Shown piece by piece: positions 34,461 through 45,487 of a stretch of 64,000 nucleotides of DNA. The DNA is from Aspidapion aeneum (taxonomy: Eukaryota; Arthropoda; Insecta; Coleoptera; Brentidae), in contig CAUYVT010000068.1 of the NCBI GenBank assembly GCA_963576565.1, positions 429,501 through 493,500 of the forward strand, written 5' to 3'. Position numbers and translations under genes: made by a program. The notes below the pieces were generated by a model that saw only the letters and a list, made by a program, of their open reading frames with translations, did no database searches and was not told where the DNA came from. Positions within the stretch are counted from its first letter, which is position 1; each line of letters starts with the position of its first letter.

Positions 34461-35703
34461 TTGTGTTGCCACTGTTCAACGTGTCTCATTTTTTATGGTT
34501 CTGAATGGAAAACTTAGTTATTATAAAAGATAAAGGACTGGGGATTTAACATTACTGTCCTTAAATGATTTGGCGGCAAAATTTTACAAAAAGGACCTTC
34601 GCGGTTCGCGCCTCTCTAACAATCCTTAACTTGAACCTCAAAGTACCAACACTAGTTAAAGTCGATTTGACACTAATTTGGTAATGTGCAGATTCCATCT
34701 TTCTTTATAGTTTGTAGAATTTCTTTTAACCAAGCAATTAACATGTATTAAATGGCGCACGACTAAGACGACAGACGAACAAACCACACGCTGCCTCCTT
34801 GTTGTATGTTTCTCATTCTTAAAGCGCCAGCGGTTTGCAGTAAGGAATAGAAATCTGTTTTACGCAATTCCTAAAATTAAAAAATGATAAAAAATTACTT
34901 TTATACATATTTTTGTTATATGTCCTGGGTTGAGTTATTAAAATGTGATTTTATGGAACAAAAAATTTTTAACAGAAGACCGCAGGATATTAGATAAGTT
35001 ACTTAAAAACACTCACAGAGAAAAACAGTTTTTAATAAGAAAGGCATAGAGAGTTTGGTTAAATTCCAAACAAAAACTTAGTGAGATGTAAATCACTAAA
35101 TGCTTACTTTAATGTTTACCTAAAAGTCTGTGTGTTGCCAAAGAATGAGAAGTTAAAGACCTGCGAACAATTTTATATTTCCAAACCACAATGAAAATTC
35201 CTTCGTCAGAGTAAACCAAAAATATATAAGTACCATTAAATTCAAGAGAGGTTTTAATACCCTCTCCTTCTTAATACAAATTCCTGGGTGTGCTACTTAG
35301 AGTTCTGTTATTTCCTATTTAACACCAACTCTGATGAAATATGTATAATAAATATGACTGTTTTCAACCACGAAATTTATGGCTGCTAGGCAAAAGAATT
35401 TTGTTTTCCTTCTGTTTTACCTTCGGTGACTAAAAGGAGATTCTCTTTTCCATGGGGATGCAAAATGTCAACTCAACACGATAAAACAAAACGAAATAAA
35501 ATTAATTCGCTAGCGTAAATTAAATAGTAAATAGATAGATACAGAAAAATAGACAGACTTTTTTTATAAAGAAATATTACATACTTTTTTATTAAACAAA
35601 GAGTTCAGGCTTTAAAAATATTAAAAGAATGAGAACAAAAAGAAATTTCAACTTATATAATTAAACAGTGCATTAAATGTATGCATTTATTTTAAATAAT
35701 TGT
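34461..35703. other. gene-poor DNA with a small piece of the 0.8-kb repeat family
   Basis: No gene recognised. At about 34590-34655 the minus strand carries GTACTTTGAGGTTCAAG and neighbouring bases of the family seen at 57486-61695. The remainder is AT-rich. Confidence 0.45.
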
Positions 35704-36075
35704 AATCATAACAAAAACATTTCATGTAGAAAAAGCCAAGTACGCGAAAGTGATATTCCGTAAAAAGAATTGAGATAAAAGTAAAGCCAAGTTCTCCAAT
35801 ACAAATTTCAAAATGAAAGGTTCTTACTAGTTTGGAAATTTTTTTTAAAACTTTGCTATTCCAGCCAAACTTCTTTATGTTCAATTTAGCATTTTGCCTA
35901 AGAGTCATTTGCAGCCGTAATAGCCAAGTTTAGAAAAACATTTCCAAACTAGTAAGAACCTTTCATTTTGAAATTTGTATTGGAGGACTTGGCTTTACTT
36001 TTATCTTAATTCTTTTTACGGAATACAACTTTTGCGTACTTGGCTTTTTTACATGAAATTTTTTTGTTATGATTT
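35704..36075. repeat. long hairpin: 137-bp inverted repeat with ~95-bp loop
   Basis: 35704-35841 (AATCATAACAAAAAC...ACTAGTTTGGAAAT) is the near-exact complement of about 35938-36075 (ATTTCCAAACTAGTAAG...GTTATGATTT). A handful of mismatches. No coding content. Confidence 0.92.
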
Positions 36076-36112
36076 CACACCTTTTTAAAGGATTTGGATA
36101 AAATTTAAGCTT

Positions 36113-36560
36113 AGCTCTCTAGTGTTCCTGGAAGTAGGCAATGTTAATATTACATAACTCTACATTTATAGGTAGGAAAGTAAATTAAAATGTTGGTGTT
36201 TCTAAATTTATTCCTATAGTTTTATCATGGTTCGTATCAGTCTTTCAAAGATCAGCTCTCTAGCGTTTCTGGAAGTGGAGAATGTTACTTTTACATAACT
36301 TTACATTTATAGGGGAGGGAAGTTAATTAAATTTGGGATTTTTTTTTTCATAGTTTTATTATAGGTCCTATCGGCCTTCCAAAGCTCAGCTCTCTAGCGT
36401 TTCAGGAAGCAGGCAATGTTACTTTTACATAAATTTACATTTATAGGGGAGGGAAGCAAATTAAAATTTTGGTGTTTTTTGATTTTTTCCAATGGTTTGG
36501 TCACGATTTCAATTAGTGTAATTTCAGCTTTGTAGCATGTCTGGAAGTACAGTAGAATTT
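36113..36560. repeat. ~140-bp tandem repeat, about 3.2 copies
   Basis: AGCTCTCTAG.GTT.C.GGAAG starts units at 36113, 36254 and 36388, with a degenerate fourth near 36527. Units share TTTACAT...TTTACATTTATAGG. Confidence 0.88.
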
Positions 36561-36973
36561 TGATAATATATACATGAGTATTCGACGTTTTTGCAAATTC
36601 GACGTTTTTGGAAATTTCATAACTACTTTATGGAACCCGACGAAATTTGGAGGGATTGTTAAGTCTATAAAGATCTACCAGTAGTAGGTCATTCCAAAGT
36701 AGAGTTTTAGATAGGTCAAATATGGGCTGAAATATTTCAAGAAAACTTGGTACAGCAGTTTCCGCGCGAACTTGGCGGAGCATTGCCGTGCGCCCAGATA
36801 AAATAAAGTACTACCAAAAAATATAAATAAATTTGTTATTAACTGGACTTTTTACCTCGTTTTTTTTATTGTCTTTAACGACCAAAAAAAATAAAAACAA
36901 GTTAAAAAAATTCCTAAAAAAGACAGAAAAATGCACTTGCTATAATTTTATAAATACAGTACAGAGGGATTCA
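36561..36973. other. AT-rich DNA, nothing recognised
   Basis: No gene or repeat recognised between the tandem repeat and the 3' end of the minus-strand non-LTR element. Confidence 0.35.
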
Positions 36974-37691
36974 CTACCTACAATTAAAAGCTTTTTTTTT
37001 TGTTACGGGTATGCGCACTCGCAAGGAGATCGCTATCACGCTCGAGAAGCGGCAAGTGCGCGGAAATGTTGGTGTGTGTTGGTTTTGAAACGGTTCAGGT
37101 TGTAACCTGCAAGGAAAAACTGTCGCAGGGAGTTTATTCCACAGCGATGCTGTTCTCCAGAGATATGAATTCTGATATAATGAGGTTCTTGGTGCCTCTA
37201 TTTTGACAATAAATTGATGGTTACCGTCTGTTTGACCTGTTCGCCTAGTAGGTGCTACCCCCGGGGGGATCATACGTGCCAACTCTTCAGAGCATTTTCC
37301 GTGATAATACCTGTAGAAGAGAGATAGATCGCCCACAGTTCTTCGATGTTCGAGACTATCCAAGCTACGGGTAAGTGCGAGGTCATTGATCAGCTTAACA
37401 GCTGGTTTTTGCACGGTGTTCAAAAGCATTAAGGTATGTTTGGGTGCCGCACTCCATAGTTGGTCGAATCTGGGCTTTGTAGAGTGTCAGCAGGTGGCTT
37501 GGTGTATACAGATGTCTTGTACGAAATAGCACCCCAAGCTTTTGGGACGCCCTTTTAGCTATATCTGCCACGTGACTGTGCCAAGACATGTTGGTCTCTG
37601 CAGTGACTCCTAAGATGTTCAACTGGCTCTGCAATGCGACAGCACTTCCAGATAGCATGATGTTTGGCTCACCGGTGCTGGTCTTTTTCAA
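36974..37691 (-). pseudogene. C-terminal region of non-LTR ORF2 (element at 36974-39830)
   Basis: Two overlapping frames. 37395-37691 gives LNILGVTAETNMSWHSHVAD, then HLLTLYKAQIRPTMEC; the second frame (36974-37429) gives LLNTVQKPAVKLINDLALT, DSLEHRRTVGDLSLFYRYYH and LYQNSYLWRTASLWNKLPA. This is the thumb and C-terminal tail of CR1/Jockey-group ORF2. The family usually has about ten residues ending in WG between TME and the next L...LQ block; here a deletion and frameshift at about 37430-37445 removed them. ORF ends at 36974. No obvious poly-A or microsatellite tail follows on the minus strand. Confidence 0.85.
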
Positions 37692-37745
37692 AAACAGGGG
37701 TGCTTGGGTTTTCTGCGCGTTGAACTGTACAAGGTTTTTGTTGCC

Positions 37746-39308
37746 TTAGTCCTCTATTATCTCCAAGTCGTTATTTATCTGTGATATTTCAGTTAGTCTA
37801 AGGTAATGGAATTCACGTGCGGAGAGACATGTGGGTGGTATGACTGAGGAGACTACATTGCCATCATCTGCAAAGCAATAAAGTGGATTTACTGTTTTAT
37901 CTATGAGGTCATTTATGTAAATCAGAAAAAGTGTTGGCGAAAGGATTGCTCCCTGTGGCACACCAGCATTTATTTGGTAAGAGTTCCGGCCATCCAGTGC
38001 AACATAAATGGATCTATCCTTAAGGTAACTTTCAAACCAAGTGTAAAGTCTCGGCGACAATCCCGTTGCTTTGAGCTTGTTGAGCAGATTTTCATGCCAG
38101 ACTTTATCGAATGCTTTAGATATATCTAAGGCAATTGTTCTTGTTTCACCTCGCAACTCAATCGCTTTTTGCCATAAGTGAGTGACGTATGTAAGTAAAT
38201 CGCCAGTTGACCTATATTTTCGAAATCCGTATTGCTTGTCGTTGATAATTTTGTACTTTTCGAAGTACTTGGTTAGGTGATTGTTCACAACTCTTTCCAT
38301 TACTTTTGATATCACCGGAAGTAGAGCAATTGGTCTATAGTTTAACGGATCTGTCTTTTTTCCTTTCCTTGGAATGGGTTGTAGTGCGGCAGACTTCCAT
38401 GATGATGGATATACTCCTTGCCTATAAGATAAATTGAATAGTTTTGCGAAAGTTGGGGTGAGTTCGCTAGCACAATTTTTGAGTACTATCGCGGGAATGC
38501 CATCTGGACCCATTGCTTTGTTTGTATCCAACTTTTTAAGGGATTTTCGTATTTCTCTGTGACAAAAGGGTACCTCTGGCATACTGCGGGAAACCCTTTC
38601 AATGAACGGTGGAGTTTTTCCATTTGGCACTGTTAGGTTTGAGTTGGAGGAAAAGATTTTGGTCAGCATATTGGCTTTTTCCTCTGATGTTGTGGCTAAA
38701 TGAGTATTTTTATCTGTAAGTGGTGGTATGGATGACTTGGTGAAGTTTGATCCAACGGCTTTTGCAAGAGACCAAAAGGACCTAGAACTACTTGGACAAT
38801 TCAGCAACCTGTTGTTTATTCTTTGATTGTATGTTTCTTTGGCGGCGTCAATAGTAATTTTGCAACTATTTCTGGCTTCTCTAAATTCTGTGTGGTTTTG
38901 AGCGGTTTGTTGTCGTTTCCAAAGGTTATATGCTCTGTGTTTTTTCTGTACAGCCGTTTGACAATGGCTGTTGAACCAAGGTTTTGCATTAGCTCTGCGT
39001 TTTATTGTACGTGGGATATATGCATCCATTCCAGATAAGATTTCTTTTGTTATTTCATTACAGCAAATAGTGGGATCAGCTGTTTTAAAGCAAACTTCTT
39101 GCCATGGAAAATCCAGGTAAAACTGTTTAAGGTCATTCCATTTTGCCGATTTATAGTGCCACATTTTACGAAGAAGTGATTGTTGGCTTGGCGGTATGAA
39201 CATTTCGCACTTTGTTCTTATAAGTATATGATCGGATGAACCAAGTGGGGGATCTACTTGAATTATGTACAAGTCAGGATTTGTAGTTAGGAACAAGTCT
39301 AAAAGCAC
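37746..39308 (-). pseudogene. reverse transcriptase core of non-LTR ORF2
   Basis: 520 open residues. Order: end of the endonuclease (LTTNPDLYIIQVD, then GSSDHILIRT with the catalytic SDH), a linker, then RT blocks: NKAMGPDGIPAIVLKN (~265-280), LNYRPIALLPVISKVMERVV (~325), YGFRKYRSTGDLL, ALDISKAFDKVWHENLLNKL (~395), GVPQGAILSPTLFLIYINDL (~445) and FADD at about 480. All key RT residues are present. The frame ends at a TAA at 37746; the same frame continues with GNKNLVQFNAQKTQAPLF, so this is a single nonsense change. Upstream it is joined in frame to the endonuclease ORF through one stop at 39441. Confidence 0.92.
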
Positions 39309-39440
39309 TGCAAATTCACCCCTTTCTGAGATACGGGTAGGTTCATCGACAAGCTGCGTTAGACCACAACTTATGGCAAAACCTTTTGCTTCCCTGCCTT
39401 CATTATCTGTTTTGTTGTGGTGTTTTAGCCAGAGTATATT

Positions 39441-39827
39441 TTAGACGTTGAAATCGCCTAAAAAAACAATTTCCGCATGTGGATGGTTAGACTGTATACT
39501 ATCACAGTTTTCGGATAATGTCGCAAAAAAGTTTTGATACTCGGTGTTACTTGGCGGTCGGTAGAGGCAGCAAATGAACTTGGTCGATGACTTTGAGGTG
39601 AATTTCAGCCATATGATATCGAGGTTCGCTGGTTCTAGCTTCTCCTCTCGATGACATGAAAGGTCATTTTTAATGTACACACAGATCCCAAAATTATGTC
39701 GAAATCGGTGGTGTAGGTCATAGCTTATGTCGTAATCTAACAATGCTCTTAAACGCAAAATACTTAATATAAACTTAGCTATTGTTTTTTCCTCGTCAAA
39801 GGATTTAATACTGTTAGGCGCTGACAC
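39441..39827 (-). pseudogene. endonuclease (APE-type) part of non-LTR ORF2
   Basis: 128 residues: HRFRHNFGICVYIKNDLSC, KFICCLYRPPSNTEYQNFF and EIVFLGDFNV, the typical middle of the AP-like endonuclease with the GDFN metal-binding motif. The N-terminal SHINIRSL/E-T-W part is missing; before ~39827 homology ends, so the element is 5'-truncated. A TAA follows GDFNV directly; the same frame then reads NILWLKHHN and runs into the RT ORF 44 codons later. Confidence 0.88.
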
Positions 39828-40035
39828 AAATTTTTCATAAAAATATATAATTTCTGTGTGTTTTCTCGACTAATTAGATTAAGTGGCGGGCGGTCAAATA
39901 ATATATGTATAAATATTTGCCTTGTATCATGGACAGAATAAGATTCATCAGTTTTTGGTTGTATGCAGATTGCAAAGAGTGCAATCTTTATTGAGGCTGA
40001 TTCAATACGTAATAACTTTGGAGCGACATATTATT

Positions 40036-40440
40036 GAACTTTGTTTGAGACGCGTAGACAATGATTGAGTAGAAACAATATTTCTGACCATTGCCTTTAT
40101 TTATTTTAAACAACACGTTTCAGTTAGTAAGTATCTCTAACCGTTTTTAAGTGAAAACTAACAATCCAATCTACAGGCGACTACTTATACTACTTGTTGT
40201 GCAGTCAGTTGTGATGGCCCGCCCCCTTTTTAATTCTAAGATCCTAAGTTTGGCATGTCCGTGCTTGGTTGACTGAAAACTTTTTTATTCTGCATTATAA
40301 ATGCAGCTTCAATAAACTTTCGTTTTCGCCCATGTGAGTCCTTATGCAAAACTTTATCTTCTGACCATTGAAGCCTGTGATCATTTGACCATGCATGATC
40401 CGCTAAACCCCTATATTTTGGATAGGGAAATTGGGTCTGG
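40036..40440 (-). pseudogene. Penelope-like element fragment with part of the GIY-YIG region
   Basis: Matches the 3' part of the Penelope copy at 52583-53000, but is more diverged (about one change per ten bases by eye). From the 3' end: GTAGACAATGATTGAGTAG, ACACGTTTCAGTTAG, GCCCGCCCCCTTTTTAAT, then coding for the end of the endonuclease tail: ...HAWSNDHRLQWSEDKVL-like, ending at about 40440. 5'-truncated. Confidence 0.85.
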
Positions 40441-40520
40441 TGATACCTTGCTTTGAAGGTTTCTTAAATATCTTTACAACCGTGTTAAAATTTCAAAAAT
40501 CTATCGATTATAGTTATTTA

Positions 40521-40609
40521 CCTAACAAATGCGGAAAGTAATACTTTACTGCACGCGACGGCAGTTCAAGCCGTCAAGGGTGGTAAAGATACTTTCCGCA
40601 TGTGTTAGG
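40521..40609. repeat. 89-bp imperfect palindrome
   Basis: CCTAACAAATGCGGAAAGTA at 40521 is complemented by TACTTTCCGCATGTGTTAGG-type sequence ending at 40609. A related half-motif GCATGCGGTAAAGTAACTTT lies at 40754. No coding content; possibly a tiny MITE. Confidence 0.75.
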
Positions 40610-42360
40610 TACAATATTTTACCTATGAGTGATTTTCTTTTCAAAAAATTAAATGTAATTTATAAATAAACATGTCAAGTTAGATGGAATTGAAATGTAA
40701 ACAAATATTGAAGCTGTCTCATTGACGCGTTGCTAAGGTTTCTCAGTGGTGCGCATGCGGTAAAGTAACTTTACCACACGCGAGTAGTTAAAAATATTTA
40801 CCTTCAAACTTTCAAATTTAACATGGACTAATAAAATAAAAATTTAATCAGAATTTTATATTTTTTGGATTTAATTTTTATGTTTTTGAAGACTGGAGAG
40901 CAAATAATATCTCAAAAATTAATCAATGGATTGTCGAATTTTTTTCACGCTTGTAAAGATATTCAGGAGTTTCAAAACAAGGTAACACTAGGATGACTTT
41001 CCCTTTTTAAAATATAGAGGTAAAGTATACTCCTCGAAGGTGGTGCGTGCTATAAAAATTTCAATATAGCCAAAAAGTCTCCCCCTCGCAAACAAAATCA
41101 ACGTGTCACGGCATTTTTTATATTTTCAGCAGTTCTCGAGAAAGCACGGGTGGAAATTTTAAATGGGACACAGTGTATTAATGTTCGTGTATATTGAATC
41201 AATAAACTTCCATTCATAAGTTAAAAATTTATGAACCTACAACGAACATTTTGTTTTTCTGTAAAGATATAAGTTTTATCCTCTTTATAGTCTTTTCAAA
41301 CTCTATGGTTTTTATGAGAGCGTGGCTGTCTGTGTACAAATATATGTATGCATGATTCAAATTGTAGATTATAACCCCACAGGCTGTGGCAACTTAATAG
41401 GCTTTGCGATATTTTCTAAAATTAGTGCGGTTTTGCCCTTTGACCATATTACGTTGCTTTCCAGCTGCAATTTTAACTCCATGGATATAGTATTTTAGGT
41501 TTTAAATGTCTGAAATTTGCAAATATTTGCTAAATTTACCCACATTGTTGTTTATTGCTATTGTTGCTTTAGGTGATAGCAAGCTTTATACATATCTGTA
41601 TGCAGTGACGGCTTGTGAGGTAGTGCCACGGAGCCATGGCACTACCGTATTTTTCTGCAAAAACTTGTTTTTTAATTTTTAAAACATCTTTATTGGTATT
41701 TATTTTATTTTATGCATTTCTTTTTCATTTATATAAATATATGAAATTCGGTACCTAGCCCTGTGCAATGCAGTGGATCACACTTCGACTCGATGCGACG
41801 ATGACGAAGCGATGACTGGGCCCCTGAAACCCAAAGCAGCTTCGAAAATGCTGCCACTTTTCACTTGGCTCCTTCGAATAGAGATAGATTTTATCTGCAG
41901 CCTATATGAGCGACAGTAATAGGGCCAATTTTTTTTGTCGATAATAACACCTTTTCTAGCCATTGCTGCGCGGGCTAGGAAGGTAAAAATGTTTGATAAA
42001 GTTTGCCACTACATGCAAGTAAAATGCGCCACTAAACATCATAAGCTTTATGTCAAGGAGAAAAAGAAGGGGAGCGTGCGATTCTGCCCTACCCTATAAC
42101 GCCCGCTTATGATCTATCCGAGAGGGTCACGCACGCCTCTTACCTAAACATCTAATATACCTCACGTGATTCATGAATTCAGTCACGTACAAATGTCACG
42201 GACGAATTACGTGATTTGCTCATCATGTCTGATAGTAAAGGCGCGTATTTATTGGAGGCAGAACTCGCATGCATCACTGCTAGGCTAAGCGAACATACGT
42301 ATATTTACGTGCCTTAGAAGCACAGCATTTGATTCGGACCCGAGCCATGCGATGCCATCG
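40610..42360. other. gene-poor stretch
   Basis: No gene recognised. At 41620-41650 there is a short hairpin GTAGTGCCA...TGGCACTAC. CAGTGACGGC (41605) and GCATCACTG (42270) could be the ends of a ~670-bp element, but the flanks show no duplication. Confidence 0.4.
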
Positions 42361-42530
42361 GATTCAAATTCAAATTCAAATTCAAATTCACTTTATTTTC
42401 CAATTTTTGACCTATATAAAGGTATAAGGAATATTGTCAACAACATTAAAATTACAATACATACAAGTATAAAAATAAAATTTATCACAAATTAAACACT
42501 AAGTTACTAAAACAAACATGCAGTGCAGGA

Positions 42531-43811
42531 TCAGACACCACCAAGGTCACAAGACATAAATTCTGATATTGAGTAAAATGAGTGGCTTAAAAGAATTTGT
42601 TTAACTCTATTTTTGAAAATATTTTTACTCTGGATTTGCTTTAGTTTACCAGGCAGTTTGTTAAAAAGTTTGGTTGCAACCACATGAGGACCTTTAGCAG
42701 CCATGGTTGAATGATGCCTAGGCAGGGCTACACTAAAGGTTTTTCTGAGACTGTAAATCTCTGACCCACTACGATTTTGTCTAAGTTTTTCAGGATTATT
42801 ATTTATGTAAGTGACACAGTTTAAGATATATATGTCAATGACAGTAAGTATTTTTAATTCTTTAAAGAGGGTTGGTTTTTTAAATTTTAATGTTCGGATA
42901 ACTCGTTTTTGCATCTTAAGAACATCTTCAATGTGGATTGAGTTTCCCCAGACCATGATGCCGTAACTTAGGCATGACTGGATATATTCATAATAATAAG
43001 TCAAAAGAATAGCAGACGAAACCTTATCCCTGAGTTGACATATCACATAGCAATGTCGCGATAGGTTTTTGACAACCTTTTCAGTGTGATATTCAAAAGA
43101 CCAGTTTGAGTCCAAACACACACCCAAAAACCTAAACTCACTGCTCTGCTCTATAGTTATACTATTTGTCTTAACAAGCAGACTTTGATTTTCCTTTCTA
43201 GTTGAAAAGACAAGAAATTCTATTTTTTCTTCATTAAGAATGAGTCCGTTGTCCCCACAGTATTCAGACACTTCTTCAATAGTCTTGTTGCAGCATTTGC
43301 TAAGTTCTTCGAGTAGCTTCTTCGCCACCACACAACCAACATCATCAGCAAATAGTGATAAGTATGTGCCAATTGATCTAACGATATTGTTTATGAAAAG
43401 GACGAACAACACTGGCCCCAGAATGCTGCCCTGGGGAACTCCACTTTTTACAGGGAGGCTTTCTGAAATATATGTTTTGCCATTTTCCTGCATTGAGACT
43501 ACCTGACTTCTTCCAGTGAAATAACTTTTAACCCAATTTTGCCCAGCTCCACGGATCCCATATCGCTCAAGTTTAAAGGAAAGCGGCTTGTGATCGATTA
43601 TGTCGAATGCACGACGTTGGTCAAAAAATAGCCCAGCTACTTTTTTATTAGAATCCAGATTTTCAAGCATATTATTACACAAAGCTACTAATGCATCCTG
43701 AGTTGTCCTGTTTTTCATGAAGCCGAACTGTTGAGCTGTGACAATATTTTGGTTTTGAAAACACAGAGAGCAGAGCAATAGGTCTATATTTTCTGACATC
43801 ACCAGCCTCAC
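42531..43811 (-). pseudogene. CR1-type ORF2: RT core and C-terminus
   Basis: 426 open residues. QQFGFMKNRTTQDALVAL (~27-45), GLFFDQRRAFDIIDHKPL (~60-77), SGVPQGSILGPVLFVLFIN (~123-141), FADD at 154-157, LILNEEKIEFLVFST (~190), RFLGVCLDSNWSFEYH (~227), then the thumb and C-terminal block YIQSCLSYGIMVWGNS, LKMQKRVIRTL, TYINNNPEKL, PHVVATKLFNKLP, ending at the stop at 42531. The palm is intact, but the preceding fingers are joined badly: at 43740-43811 the frame is out of phase with the upstream fragment, and about 20 residues after KYRPIALLSVFSK are lost. Confidence 0.92.
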
Positions 43812-44040
43812 CCTTCTTAAAGACCGGCATAACGCGCGCTCGCTTCAGGGCAGATGGGAAGACGCCCTCAACAAAGGATTGGTTAATTAAATCCGCCAAC
43901 GGTACTGCAATTTCCCCAGCTACAATTTTCACTAGAGAGTAAGGAATCTCGTCCACCCCCGATGAATTGTTCATATCAACCTGCAAGAAACAAGAGTCAA
44001 GTAAAAGGAGTTCTGATTGTAATGAATTTGTTCTGTGCAT
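43675..44040 (-). pseudogene. CR1-type ORF2: RT fingers fragment
   Basis: Reads VDMNNSSGVDEIPYSLVK, VPLADLINQSFVEGVFPSAL, KRARVMPVFKKGEAGDVRKY and RPIALLSVFSK, i.e. RT blocks 0-2 of CR1-type elements (S.G.D.IP...LK, ALV.P.FK.G). The frame overlaps the next RT fragment and ends in shifted sequence; it belongs directly upstream of 42531-43811. Confidence 0.85.
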
Positions 44041-44324
44041 TTTGTGTAGTCTACCCTGGTACCAGTTTTTAAAGAATCTACTGATGAGACAAAGTAATTA
44101 TTGAAAGATTCAACAATTGACGGTTGTTCTTGATAAGTGTTGCCCTGTGTATCAGTACATACATTCAGGTGATTTAAGTTTGCTATTTGATGTGATATTC
44201 TTTATTATTTGCCAGGCTGTTTTAGATTTATTATTTGACTTGAGCAACAGAGAATCGTTGTAGCTCCTTTTACTTGATATTATTCTATTTTTGTGTTGAG
44301 AGGCTAAAAACTTATATTGCTATT

Positions 44325-44630
44325 TCAAATTATTATTTTCCGGGTGAGTTTTACACTCCCAAGAAAGATGTCAAACCATGGCTTGCTCTGATCTTCTTTT
44401 TTATTTTTTATTTTTTCTAGAGGGAATGAAAGATAAAACGCATTTAATATTTTCTCATAAAACAATTCAAATTTTTGATCAAAGGGTAAATCATTCTTTA
44501 AGTTGGAGTATTCTAAGCCACAAAGATAAACTTTAAATTTATGAATGTTCGACTCTTTGTAAAAAAGGCGACGGTATTGAACATTCTCTGGAATGAGGGA
44601 TAATGCGCACCTGAAGGATACTGTCTGCAA
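44325..44630 (-). pseudogene. CR1-type ORF2: linker between endonuclease and RT
   Basis: 101 residues, among them ENVQYRRLFYKESNIHKFKV, LPFDQKFELFYEKILNAF and QSKPWFDI; the family has KPW.t..I/L in this place. Upstream of it (44640-44740) the frame-shifted sequence gives TESSQTVIDNIFSNIDK and DHYLQT, with the usual SDH reduced to ISDH. The stretch 44041-44324 between this and the RT fingers is decayed but collinear. Confidence 0.75.
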
Positions 44631-44749
44631 ATAGTGGTCAGATATATATATATATCACTGTGTATTACTTGAGAATTCAGGTGTGATTTGTCTATATTTG
44701 AAAAAATATTATCAATGACAGTTTGGGAGGATTCTGTAACACGGGTATA

Positions 44750-45343
44750 TTAATCTATAAGTTTTTCTAGGCCATAAAAGTTAAAGATATTAAGAACCCT
44801 TCTGGCATCCTTATCATTTACTTTAGGGTCGAAATTAGTGTTAAAGTCGCCACAAACAAAGGTCGGTTTCTTGCCATTAAATAATGAGTGACAAAGACTG
44901 TCAAGAGAGTCACAAAAAAGATTCATGTCTGACCCCGGCGGTCTATAGATGCAACAAACCACATGTTTCTTCTCACTTAACAATATTTCAGTAATTGCAT
45001 ATTCAAAATTATTTTTTATTGGGGTAACTGAACATCTCAACTCAAAAAAATCAACATCTTCCTTAATAAATATTGCGACTCCCCCACCTCTTGATGTATT
45101 TCTGTTATAAAACGCTGCTAAGATGTAAGAGTCAATTTTTACTTCATTTATTATATCTTCAGTACACCACGATTCTGAAATACACACAACTTCCGGATAG
45201 TCCGCCATAGTTAGCAATTGCAATAAGTTGTTGGATTTGTATGTCAGACTTCTAATGTTAATATGGCATATGGAAAATTTAGCTTCTTGTGATTTGTGTG
45301 AAGGTAAAGATTGGGTACCATCCAGTATGATTGGCTTTGACAT
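44750..45343 (-). pseudogene. CR1-type ORF2: APE-type endonuclease
   Basis: 197 open residues beginning MSKPIILDGTQ. Motifs in order: FSICHINIRSLTYKSNNLL (~27-45, the N of the HINIRSL active-site block), VVCISESWCTEDI (E-W, ~72-84), GGGVAIFIKED (~107), VVCCIYRPPGSDMNLF (~147) and FVCGDFNTNF (GDFN, ~170). The frame stops at 44750; the remaining SDH block follows in a shifted frame. Catalytic residues visible in this part are intact. Confidence 0.9.
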
Positions 45344-45487
45344 TCTGAAAAAACTGAGACTCAGGAGTTTGACCAGGAGGTAAACTGTTTAATTGTTGTT
45401 GAGGTGATGTCGGTTCCTCCAAGGTAGAAATAATTTTCGTCCTCTGGTATTCGTCTTTGGATTTTGGTTTGTTGTTAGGCTATTGTA

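Noticed and set aside
37000..39038. Plus-strand ORFs opposite the non-LTR ORF2 (e.g. 38823-39038)
   Set aside because: Complement of well-conserved RT coding sequence on the minus strand.
41605..42280. DNA transposon between CAGTGACGGC and GCATCACTG
   Set aside because: Terminal similarity is only ~9 bp and no target duplication is present.
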